NCBI GenBank assembly: GCA_934169575.1
Contig: CAKPOA010000003.1
Location: 14,351 to 78,350 of the forward strand
Reading direction: 5' to 3'
Length of the DNA: 64,000 bases
Origin: an uncultured Clostridia bacterium
Lineage (GTDB): Bacteria; Bacillota; Clostridia; TANB77; CAG-508
This document shows positions 9,821 to 16,933 of the stretch, piece after piece. Under the pieces are notes generated by a model. That model saw nothing but the letters and a program-made list of their open reading frames with translations, had not been told where the DNA came from and ran no database searches. The translations under genes and the position numbers were made by a program. The number at the start of each line of letters is the position of its first letter. The stretch's first letter is position 1.

Positions 9821-10555
9821 ATGAACGAAAAGATAGTTATAAAATTTGATAATGTTACTAAAAGATATAAACTATATAAAAATGATAAATCAAGGCTTTT
9901 AAGTTTGTTTTGTAAAAATATAAAATGTAAAGAAAATAAAGCTGTAAATGATGTTTCTTTTACAATAAAAAAAGGAGAATGTGTTGCATTATTTGGAAAA
10001 AATGGTGCTGGAAAATCAACAATACTAAAGATGATAACAGGTGTCACATATCCAACAGAAGGAACTGTTGAAGTTAATGGTAGAGTTAGTGCTCTTTTGG
10101 AATTAACATCTGGGTTTGATTCTGAATTTACTGGAAGAGAAAATATATATTTAAAAGGTCAAATTTTGGGAATAAGTAACAAGGAAATACAAGAACTGGA
10201 ACCTTCTATTATAGAATTTGCAGAATTAGATGATTATATTGACCAACCAGTAAGAACTTATTCAAGTGGTATGAAAGCAAGACTCGGTTTTGCAATAAAT
10301 GCAAATATAAAACCTGAAATTTTAATTATTGATGAAGCATTAAGTGTTGGCGACGAAGCTTTTAGAAGAAAATGTGTGAAAAAAATAAATGAAATAACAA
10401 AAAATAAAAATGTTACACTATTATTTGTTACTCATGCTACAAATACTGCAAAGGATTTTTGTAGCAGGGGTATTGTAATGAAAAAGGGAAAACTTATGTA
10501 TGATGGCAAAATTGATGATGCAATAGTAGAATATAACAAAATTATTGGAAAATAA
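9821..10555 (+). CDS. tagH: Teichoic acid ABC exporter ATP-binding protein
   Basis: ATPase partner of the preceding permease, 244 aa. Walker A GKNGAGKST (residues 59-67), ABC signature YSSGMKARL, Walker B ILIIDEALSVGD and a switch His in FVTHAT are all intact. The LLELTSGFDSEFTGRENIYLKG stretch is characteristic of polysaccharide and teichoic-acid exporters. The start is ATG 9821 with GGAGGG 5 nt upstream; an in-frame TTG at 9809 overlaps that ribosome binding site and is rejected. It lacks the long C-terminal extension of B. subtilis TagH and is closer to the compact form. Confidence 0.9.
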   Translation: MNEKIVIKFDNVTKRYKLYKNDKSRLLSLFCKNIKCKENKAVNDVSFTIKKGECVALFGKNGAGKSTILKMITGVTYPTEGTVEVNGRVSALLELTSGFDSEFTGRENIYLKGQILGISNKEIQELEPSIIEFAELDDYIDQPVRTYSSGMKARLGFAINANIKPEILIIDEALSVGDEAFRRKCVKKINEITKNKNVTLLFVTHATNTAKDFCSRGIVMKKGKLMYDGKIDDAIVEYNKIIGK

Positions 10556-10609
10556 AACAATGTAATGAAAATGAAATACTTTTGTAATATAATTGTAAAA
10601 TAAAATTAC

Positions 10610-10638
10610 TTGAAATATAAATAAAAAAATGATAGTAT
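10610..10638 (+). promoter_or_regulatory. Probable promoter for the small membrane protein
   Basis: TTGAAA (10610-10615), a 17-nt spacer, then TAGTAT (10633-10638) with an extended -10 TGA immediately upstream. It lies 39 bp before the ATG in the 121-bp gap after tagH. Confidence 0.45.
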
Positions 10639-10676
10639 TAAGTAAAGATAAAAACAAAAGATAGGAGGGGGAAAAT

Positions 10677-11015
10677 ATGTTTATTCTAAATGTAGCAAAT
10701 CCAATCACTCTGTTTTTAATGATATTAGCTGTTGCATTGTTAATATTTTTAGGACAAGAAGTTAAAAAAAGTATAGCTGTTGCAATTCCACTATTTGCAT
10801 TTTTGATATTGCTTATTATACATATTGTACAACTTATAACATTACAAGCTGATCTAATATATTTAGCTCCAACATTATATAAATGTGTAGCTATAGATTT
10901 CATTTTTATATTAATTACATTTTTCTCATATTTATGGGTTGATGATATTGAAGCAAAAACAAATAATAAAAAAAGTATAGACAACAGTTTAGATTGGTTT
11001 TGGAAAGAAATTTAA
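10677..11015 (+). CDS. Small integral membrane protein, unknown function
   Basis: 112 residues with three hydrophobic segments (about 8-28, 33-56 and 70-92) and a charged tail ending SLDWFWKEI. I do not recognise the family. It has a strong site (AGGAGGGGG) before the ATG, its own promoter and a perfect hairpin terminator directly after the stop, so it appears to be a single-gene unit rather than the end of the wall-polymer operon. Confidence 0.75.
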   Translation: MFILNVANPITLFLMILAVALLIFLGQEVKKSIAVAIPLFAFLILLIIHIVQLITLQADLIYLAPTLYKCVAIDFIFILITFFSYLWVDDIEAKTNNKKSIDNSLDWFWKEI

Positions 11016-11041
11016 AAATAGAGCTTTTTAAGCTCTATTTT
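11015..11041. terminator. Bidirectional intrinsic terminator
   Basis: Perfect 12-bp stem (11015-11026 with 11030-11041) around a TTT loop, with an A-rich left arm and T-rich right arm, so it can act on both strands. It lies between the convergent membrane-protein gene (+) and the HAD phosphatase gene (-). Confidence 0.85.
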
Positions 11042-11043
11042 TT

Positions 11044-11916
11044 CTAACAAAATTTTTCTAAAGTTTTTGCAACACCATCATTATTATTATCAAATTCAGT
11101 GATATAATTTGCAATATTTGAAACTCTTGGTGAACAACCTTTCATTGCAATACCAAGACCGGCATTTTGAATCATTTTTAAATCATTTATATTATCACCA
11201 AAAGTAATTATTTCATTTTGATTTATATTTAATATTTTAGATAAATATTGGATTGCAACCCACTTATCAACATCTTTTTCAGAAATTTCAGTATAATAAT
11301 ATTCTATTGGAACATCTTCTGTTCCATTTCTAATCAATTTTCTAGACATATGTGATACATCTAATATTTCAATATCATTTAAATTTTTTATCTTTTTTAA
11401 AATAGATTTAAAAATCAACTCATTTTTATCACATACACATATTTTTACAACTTTTTCATTTTGCATATTTTTTACATATTCAGGTATATTCTCAACAATT
11501 TTTATTTTAGTTTTTTTACTTTCTTCTTTTTTTAAATTTTCTTTGTAATAATATAAAATATTGTATTTTAAGGCATCTGCGATTATTGTTTTATCAGTAT
11601 AAACACTATAATTTATACTATTTTCTTCACAAATTTTCATTATATTTAATGCTTTTAATTTTGAAAGATTTTTTTCATATATTATTTCACTTTTATTTAC
11701 ATCATATATTATAGCACCATTTCCAGCAATTATATAATTATTAGCACCAATTTCATCTGCAATTCCTGAAATAGAATCAACTGTTCTGCCAGATGCAATT
11801 ACAACATTAATGCCTTTATTAATTGTATTTTTTATTGTTGAAATAGTTTTTTGAGTGACTTCACCATATGAATTTAACATTGTTCCATCTAAATCTATTG
11901 CTACTAATTTATACAT
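11044..11916 (-). CDS. HAD superfamily (Cof/IIB type) phosphatase
   Basis: 290-residue sugar-phosphate or flavin-phosphate phosphatase of the Cof subfamily. Motif I AIDLDGTML (D8, D10), motif II IASGRT, the lysine of motif III in the C-terminal half and motif IV TFGDNINDLKMI are all present, with a type IIB cap between residues about 85 and 200. The start has AAAGGAGA upstream on the minus strand and a consensus promoter is visible. Substrates of this family are broad and cannot be predicted here. No functional link with its neighbours is apparent. Confidence 0.85.
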   Translation of the reverse strand: MYKLVAIDLDGTMLNSYGEVTQKTISTIKNTINKGINVVIASGRTVDSISGIADEIGANNYIIAGNGAIIYDVNKSEIIYEKNLSKLKALNIMKICEENSINYSVYTDKTIIADALKYNILYYYKENLKKEESKKTKIKIVENIPEYVKNMQNEKVVKICVCDKNELIFKSILKKIKNLNDIEILDVSHMSRKLIRNGTEDVPIEYYYTEISEKDVDKWVAIQYLSKILNINQNEIITFGDNINDLKMIQNAGLGIAMKGCSPRVSNIANYITEFDNNNDGVAKTLEKFC

Positions 11917-11984
11917 ATTTTCTTGGTCTCCTTTCGTAATAGTTTGCTAATTTTGAGTGGTTAATAAGGACAAACTTTAAAATT

Positions 11985-12013
11985 ATTATACTTTTTTTTT
12001 GATGTTTTGTCAA
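11985..12013 (-). promoter_or_regulatory. Consensus housekeeping promoter of the HAD gene
   Basis: Read on the minus strand: TTGACA (12013-12008), a 17-nt spacer largely of A, and TATAAT (11990-11985). Both hexamers are perfect, and the -10 ends about 70 bp before the HAD start codon. Confidence 0.7.
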
Positions 12014-12024
12014 TGTTAATCATA

Positions 12025-12051
12025 AAAGGCAGGAGCACAACTCCTGCCTTT
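12025..12051 (-). terminator. Hairpin terminator downstream of the SASP gene
   Basis: Perfect 11-bp GC-rich stem (AAAGGCAGGAG with CTCCTGCCTTT) and a 5-nt loop, between the SASP stop and the HAD promoter. It probably ends the SASP transcript; the U-run after it is short. Confidence 0.65.
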
Positions 12052-12134
12052 ATGTATTTGCTTTTTTGGACAAAACCACTCAAAAACAAATTATAAAACC
12101 AAGAATAATACTTCTGCCTAAAATCTAATAATAA

Positions 12135-12341
12135 CTATTTGTTAGCCATATTGTTTTCAACTTGTTGTATCATTTTCTTAACCATGTTACCACCGATTCT
12201 ACCTGCATCTCTTGATGAGATATCACCATTGTAACCTTCTTTTAAGTTAACTCCAACTTCTGAAGCTACTTCATATTTGAATTTATCTAATGCAGACATA
12301 GCTTCTGGAACTAATTTTTTATTACTGTTTGTATTTGCCAT
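12135..12341 (-). CDS. Small acid-soluble spore protein, alpha/beta type
   Basis: 68-residue DNA-binding protein that saturates forespore DNA and protects it from UV and heat. It shows the family's two conserved stretches: KYEVASEVGVNL, containing the site cut by the germination protease Gpr, and RDAGRIGGNMVKKMIQ. The length is normal for the family. GGAGGTGAAATAAA precedes the start on the minus strand. A forespore-type (sigma-G) promoter is expected upstream but I could not identify one convincingly. The gene is direct evidence that the organism sporulates. Confidence 0.95.
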   Translation of the reverse strand: MANTNSNKKLVPEAMSALDKFKYEVASEVGVNLKEGYNGDISSRDAGRIGGNMVKKMIQQVENNMANK

Positions 12342-12506
12342 TTTATTTCACCTCCTGCTAATATTAACATTTTCACGAAAAAGTGCTTGCTTTTTCTAAA
12401 GTTATGATATGCAAAAAACAAAAAAATAAACAGGAAATAAAATGAAAAAAAGAAAAAAAGTGTAAACAAAAAAATTATATAAAAATGTAATAAAATTTTA
12501 AAAACT

Positions 12507-12537
12507 TTCATATAAATTAACTAAAGTTTAGTACAAA
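12507..12537 (+). promoter_or_regulatory. Possible sigma-E promoter of spoIVA
   Basis: TTCATATA (12507-12514), a 15-nt gap, then AGTACAAA (12530-12537). These resemble the -35 (GTCATATT) and -10 (CATACAAT) of mother-cell sigma-E promoters, at the right spacing and 30 bp before the spoIVA start. spoIVA is sigma-E controlled in B. subtilis. The -10 matches only 5 of 8 positions. Confidence 0.4.
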
Positions 12538-12567
12538 CATTTTCTACATACGAGGGAGGTTAAATAG

Positions 12568-14046
12568 ATGGAAAATCTAGGATTATATGAAGATATTGCA
12601 AAAAGAACAGATGGCGATATCTATGTTGGAGTTGTAGGTCCTGTAAGAACTGGAAAATCGACATTTATAAAAAAGTTTATGGATTTACTTGTAATACCAA
12701 ACATAAATAATGAATACAAAAAAGAAAGAGCAAAAGATGAGTTGCCACAAAGTGCAGCAGGAAAAACAATAATGACAACAGAACCAAAATTTGTACCAAA
12801 TGAAGCAATTGAAATAACAATAGATGAAAAAATAAAATTAAAAACACGATTAGTTGATTGTGTGGGATACTTAGTTCCAAATAGTATTGGATATCTTGAA
12901 GATGATAAGCCAAGAATGGTAAAAACACCATGGTCAGAAGAAGAAATACCTTTTGAACAAGCTGCTGAAATTGGAACAAAAAAAGTAATAGAAGAACACT
13001 CAACAATTGGAATATTAATAACAACAGATGGTTCTTTTACTGAAATACCAAGAGAAGATTATATAAAAGCAGAAGAAAGAGTTGTAACAGAATTAAAAAA
13101 TATTAATAAACCATTTATAATTTTATTAAACTCAAGTGATCCTCAATCTAGTCAAACACAAAAATTGGCACAAGATTTAAGGAAAAAATATAAATCAACT
13201 GTTATGCCAATAAACTGTGCAAATTTGAATATGGAAGATTTAACAAATATTTTTTCAAATATATTGTATGAATTTCCTGTAAGTCAAATTAATTTTAAAT
13301 TACCTGCATGGGTAAATGGATTAAAATATTCACATCCATTAAAAAAAGAATTATTTGAAGAAATTAAAAATGCTTTTGATAATGTATCACTTTTAAGAGA
13401 AGTTTCGGTATGTGCAAAATCTATAGAAAAAACTGAAATCATTTCAAATACAAATATTAATAATATTATGCTTGGAAATGGTCAAGTGAATATTTCTATT
13501 TTATTAAATGATGAATTATTTTATAAAGTTTTAAGTGAGATGACTAATGTAACAGTAAATAATGAAGGTGATTTATTTAGAATTATTAGCGAATTATCTG
13601 TTACAAAAATAAAATATGACAAAATTGCAGATGCTTTAAATGAAGTTGAAAGAAAAGGTTATGGAATTGTAACTCCTTCAATTGATGAAATGATCTTAGA
13701 TGAACCTGAAATGGTAAAACAAGGTTCAAGATTTGGAGTGAAATTAAAAGCTACAGCTCCTAGTTTGCATATTATAAAAGCTAATATTGAAACAGAAGTA
13801 TCACCAATTGTAGGCTCTGAAAAACAATCAGAAGAACTTGTAAATTATTTGCTTTCAGAATTTGAAAGCGATCCAAAACAAATTTGGGAATCTAATATAT
13901 TTGGAAAAAGTTTGCATTCATTAGTAAATGAAGGACTACAAACTAAACTTTCTAAAATGCCGGAAGAAGCCCAAATGAAGCTACAAGAAACCTTAGAAAG
14001 AATAGTAAATGAGGGCAGTGGAGGATTGATTTGTATAATATTATAA
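12568..14046 (+). CDS. spoIVA: Stage IV sporulation protein A (spore coat ATPase)
   Basis: ATPase that polymerises on the outer forespore membrane to form the platform for coat and cortex assembly. 492 aa, the normal family length. It starts MENLGLYEDIAKRTDGDIYVG, with the Walker A motif GPVRTGKST at about residues 24-32, and then the SpoIVA-specific stretch DELPQSAAGKTIMTTEPKFVP and LVDCVGYLVP. The C-terminus (GSGGLICIIL) matches the membrane/SpoVM-binding end of the family. GGGAGG lies 9 nt before the ATG. It is followed by a strong terminator, so it is transcribed alone. Confidence 0.96.
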   Translation: MENLGLYEDIAKRTDGDIYVGVVGPVRTGKSTFIKKFMDLLVIPNINNEYKKERAKDELPQSAAGKTIMTTEPKFVPNEAIEITIDEKIKLKTRLVDCVGYLVPNSIGYLEDDKPRMVKTPWSEEEIPFEQAAEIGTKKVIEEHSTIGILITTDGSFTEIPREDYIKAEERVVTELKNINKPFIILLNSSDPQSSQTQKLAQDLRKKYKSTVMPINCANLNMEDLTNIFSNILYEFPVSQINFKLPAWVNGLKYSHPLKKELFEEIKNAFDNVSLLREVSVCAKSIEKTEIISNTNINNIMLGNGQVNISILLNDELFYKVLSEMTNVTVNNEGDLFRIISELSVTKIKYDKIADALNEVERKGYGIVTPSIDEMILDEPEMVKQGSRFGVKLKATAPSLHIIKANIETEVSPIVGSEKQSEELVNYLLSEFESDPKQIWESNIFGKSLHSLVNEGLQTKLSKMPEEAQMKLQETLERIVNEGSGGLICIIL

Positions 14047-14081
14047 ATCTTTTGAAAAGTGTATAAAGGCAAATATTTTTT

Positions 14082-14117
14082 AAAACTTGTAATATTACAA
14101 AAATATTACAAGTTTTT
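14082..14117 (+). terminator. Intrinsic terminator after spoIVA
   Basis: Perfect 15-bp stem (14082-14096 with 14102-14116) with a 5-nt loop and a T-run. It separates spoIVA from the pilus-like locus. The last bases overlap a TTGACA at 14116-14121. Confidence 0.85.
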
Positions 14118-14145
14118 GACATTTTTGTAACAAGAGTAATAAATA

Positions 14146-14174
14146 TTGATTTTCGCTCGAAAATATTGTAGAAT
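14146..14174 (+). promoter_or_regulatory. Candidate promoter of the pilus-like locus with internal palindrome
   Basis: TTGATT (14146-14151), a 17-nt spacer, then TAGAAT (14169-14174; 5 of 6 to TATAAT), 32 bp before the first gene. A perfect inverted repeat ATTTTCG-CT-CGAAAAT (14149-14164) overlaps the -35 and fills most of the spacer, a typical repressor or activator position. An alternative start is the TTGACA at 14116-14121 with a weak -10 at 14137-14142. Confidence 0.5.
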
Positions 14175-14206
14175 AAAAGGAGAATAAAAAATAGGAGGAA
14201 TATATT

Positions 14207-15313
14207 ATGGCAATGAATCCAATGCAAAAAAAATCAAGAATATCATTTATTTTAGGAATGTTACTAATGCTGGTTATAGCAGGAATTGTAGTAGCATTAT
14301 TATATATGAAAATACAAAATCAACAAAAAACAATTGATAAATATAAGGTATCTGTATCAAAAGTATATGTGTTAAATTCAGATGTAAAATCTGGACAAGT
14401 ATTATCACAAGATATGTTTACATTAACAGAAGTACCTAAAAGTACAATACCTGCAAATGCAACAACAGATATTGCAACAACATTAGGTTCATATTCATTA
14501 AGTACAGATTCAGGTTTAGCAATATATACAAAAAATGATGCTACAAATGGAATTACATATGTTGTGATGGTAAATGGAAAAGAACGTAATATATATAGAT
14601 ATGGAACAGATGGAAAAGAAGAAATTGCAACAAGTTTAATGTCAGAAAATAAAGCTTTTTATAAAGATGATAATAATAGAAATGTTGATATAACTGTAGC
14701 ATCAAATTCTGTAATTGCAAAAGTTGATATGAATGCAAATACAATTATTACTGGCTCATTAATAGCAAGAGCTGATGAAAAAATATCAGATGATTTAAGA
14801 ATAATGGAATACAATGTATTAACTTTACCAATAGATTTAATTACAGGTAATTATGTAGATATTAGATTACAATTACCAAATGGACAAGATTACGTAGTTG
14901 TGTCTAAAAAACAAGTAACAGTACCTATTTCTAATGGGGTTTATTTATCAGATACAATTCAAATGAACTTAACAGAAAAAGAAATATTATATATGTCATG
15001 TGCTATTGTTGAAAATTTCCAAATGAAAGGTTCTAAATTATATGCTGTAAAATATACAGAAGCAGGAATACAAGAAAAAGCAGCATTAACATATGTACCA
15101 AGTGAAGATGTTAGAAGTGAAATAAGCGAAAATTCAAATATTGTTGATAAAGCTATAGAAGGATTAGGTAGCAGAAGGGCAGACATTGAAAGACAAATAA
15201 ATCAAAATTCATATGGAGATGAAGACGGTATTTCAAGTGGAATAGATAAGAGTACAGCTGCAACATTAGAAGCTAGAAAATCATATTTAGAAACTTTAGT
15301 ACCAACAAATTAA
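14207..15313 (+). CDS. SAF-domain pilus assembly protein, CpaB/RcpC-like
   Basis: 368 residues. A short cytoplasmic N-terminus and one membrane segment (about 14-36) precede a SAF domain (about 50-100) with VYVLNSDVKSGQVLSQDMFTLTEVP, as in CpaB/RcpC of Tad pili. A second extracytoplasmic region with YNVLTLPIDLITGNYVDIRLQLPNG resembles the RcpC/CpaB region after SAF. The C-terminal ~60 residues are polar and probably helical. In Gram-negative Tad systems this protein works with the secretin; here there is no secretin, so a wall-spanning or gating role is inferred. It is the first gene of the locus, with GGAGGA before the ATG. Confidence 0.75.
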   Translation: MAMNPMQKKSRISFILGMLLMLVIAGIVVALLYMKIQNQQKTIDKYKVSVSKVYVLNSDVKSGQVLSQDMFTLTEVPKSTIPANATTDIATTLGSYSLSTDSGLAIYTKNDATNGITYVVMVNGKERNIYRYGTDGKEEIATSLMSENKAFYKDDNNRNVDITVASNSVIAKVDMNANTIITGSLIARADEKISDDLRIMEYNVLTLPIDLITGNYVDIRLQLPNGQDYVVVSKKQVTVPISNGVYLSDTIQMNLTEKEILYMSCAIVENFQMKGSKLYAVKYTEAGIQEKAALTYVPSEDVRSEISENSNIVDKAIEGLGSRRADIERQINQNSYGDEDGISSGIDKSTAATLEARKSYLETLVPTN

Positions 15314-15369
15314 AATATAAGGTTTATAGGTTCCTTTCAAAAACCTAAATTTAGTATAAGGAAGACAAT

Positions 15370-16050
15370 ATGAAATTAGTAGGATTTTTAGGGGCGTGTG
15401 ATAAAGCAAATTTAATAATGTATTTAGCGAAAATTTTGACATGGAATAATGAAAGAGTTTTGGTTATAGATGGCACAAGATTGCAAAAAATGAAATATTT
15501 GGTACCTAATATAAATCCTGAAGGACCATATATAACAGATTTTGAACAAATTGATTTTGCTGTAGGTTTTGGAAGTATGCAACTATTAGAAAAATATTTA
15601 GGTGCAGATATTGAAAGATCGAAATATAGCTGTGTATTGGTAGACACTGATACAGCAAGAGCTTTTGTGAATTTTGATTTGCAGAAATCAGATAAAAACT
15701 TTTTTATGACTACATTTGATTTATATTCATTAAAAAGAGGATTAGAAATAATAAATGCTTTTAAAGAGCCACTTGATTTAACAAAAATAATTTCAAGATA
15801 TCAAGTTCTTAAAAATGATGAAGAATATTTTAATTATCTTGCAATGGAAAGTAAGGCAAATTGGGGAGAAACATCAATCTATTTGCCAAATGATAGTAGT
15901 GATATTCAAGAATTTGAAGAAAACCAAAGAATATCAAGAATTAAAGTTAAAAGATTAAGTAATGAATACCAAAATGGATTAGTTGTTATTACACAAGAAA
16001 TTTTGGGAGAACAAAACAAAAGTAAAATCAAGAAAAGTATAAGAGCATAA
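15370..16050 (+). CDS. TadZ/CpaE-like P-loop protein with degenerate Walker A (copy 1)
   Basis: 226 residues with a ParA/MinD-type fold pattern: a beta strand and loop MKLVGFLGACDKANL, then NNERVLVIDGTRLQKM, then SCVLVDTDTARAFV. The nucleotide-binding lysine and Thr/Ser of a normal Walker A (GKGGVGKT) are absent, so it may not bind or hydrolyse ATP normally. In Tad systems TadZ/CpaE is a divergent MinD-like protein that places the pilus machine at a site in the cell. Its position between the SAF protein and the CpaF-type ATPase fits that. No close family name can be given from sequence alone. Confidence 0.6.
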   Translation: MKLVGFLGACDKANLIMYLAKILTWNNERVLVIDGTRLQKMKYLVPNINPEGPYITDFEQIDFAVGFGSMQLLEKYLGADIERSKYSCVLVDTDTARAFVNFDLQKSDKNFFMTTFDLYSLKRGLEIINAFKEPLDLTKIISRYQVLKNDEEYFNYLAMESKANWGETSIYLPNDSSDIQEFEENQRISRIKVKRLSNEYQNGLVVITQEILGEQNKSKIKKSIRA

Positions 16051-16067
16051 ATATAGGAGGAGGTAAA

Positions 16068-16913
16068 ATGCCAGTAGTAACATTATTTACATATGGAAAA
16101 GATCAAACTGGAAATACTGTATCAGCAATATCACTTGCAACATTTTTAGGTTTAACTAAAAACAAAAAAACATTGCTTTTATCTACTGGCTATAGAGATA
16201 AAACTGTTAGTGAGAGTTTTTGGCCTGTAGAAGAAAAGAAAAAAAGTCTTTTTGGTGGAAATGCTAATGTACCAAAACCTAATATATTTCAAAGAGGAAT
16301 TGATGATTTAGACAGAATGGTTACAAGTAATAGGTTATCACCAGAAACAATTACAAATTATACAAGAGTAGCGTTAAGAGATAGGTTAGAAATAATTGAC
16401 AGTTATATGGGAAATCCTGAACAATATGAAAAGATACAAAGTAGTTACCCTAAAATAATTGCTGCTGCATCAAAATATTATGATAATGTAATTGTTGATA
16501 TAGATAAAAGATTATCTGGGAAAATCAAAATGGAAATATTAAATATATCAGATATTGTTCTTGCAATGTCTATACAGAAAATGCACAATATCAAAGAACT
16601 TCAGGCTTTGATTGAAAGTGGAAAAATATTAAAAAAGGAAAGAACATTAATAACACTTGGAAGATATGACAAAAACATGAAATATAATGCTAAAAATTTA
16701 TCAAGAAGTGTTTTAAAACAAAGACAAATAATTGATACTATACCATATAATTTTAAAGTTGCAGAAGCTATTCAAGAGGGAAGAATAATTGATGTTATAT
16801 TTGGAATTATAAATTTAAGAAATGCAGATGAAAATTTCTTTCTAGCTCAGGAATTGCAAAGATTAGTTGATGATATTGATGCTAGAGTTTTGCAATTAGA
16901 AATGAGAAGATAA
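16068..16913 (+). CDS. TadZ/CpaE-like P-loop protein with degenerate Walker A (copy 2)
   Basis: 281 residues, start ATG after GGAGGAGG. The N-terminus TLFTYGKDQTGNTVSAISLA occupies the place of a MinD deviant Walker A, but its second lysine is Asn. Later NKKTLLLSTGYRDKT, YYDNVIVDIDKR and ISDIVLAMSIQKM follow the ParA/MinD strand order (signature, switch I and switch II positions). It is 17 bp after copy 1 and 20 bp before the ATPase gene. The two paralogues together may form a heterodimer. Function inferred from fold and context only. Confidence 0.6.
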   Translation: MPVVTLFTYGKDQTGNTVSAISLATFLGLTKNKKTLLLSTGYRDKTVSESFWPVEEKKKSLFGGNANVPKPNIFQRGIDDLDRMVTSNRLSPETITNYTRVALRDRLEIIDSYMGNPEQYEKIQSSYPKIIAAASKYYDNVIVDIDKRLSGKIKMEILNISDIVLAMSIQKMHNIKELQALIESGKILKKERTLITLGRYDKNMKYNAKNLSRSVLKQRQIIDTIPYNFKVAEAIQEGRIIDVIFGIINLRNADENFFLAQELQRLVDDIDARVLQLEMRR

Positions 16914-16933
16914 AAAAGTGAGGAGGAACTGAA

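Noticed and set aside
10421..10984. 187-codon open frame on the minus strand across the end of tagH and the small membrane protein gene
   Set aside because: It is antisense to two supported genes, has no ribosome binding site, and its Ile/Phe/Tyr-rich product is what low-GC antisense frames usually give.
12360..12450. sigma-G promoter upstream of the SASP gene
   Set aside because: A CATATCA on the minus strand resembles a -10, but no -35 at proper spacing was found.
14113..14127. Spo0A box upstream of the pilus-like locus (TTTTTGACATTTTT)
   Set aside because: It overlaps the spoIVA terminator and is equally a plain TTGACA -35; one site with a mismatch is not enough to claim Spo0A control.
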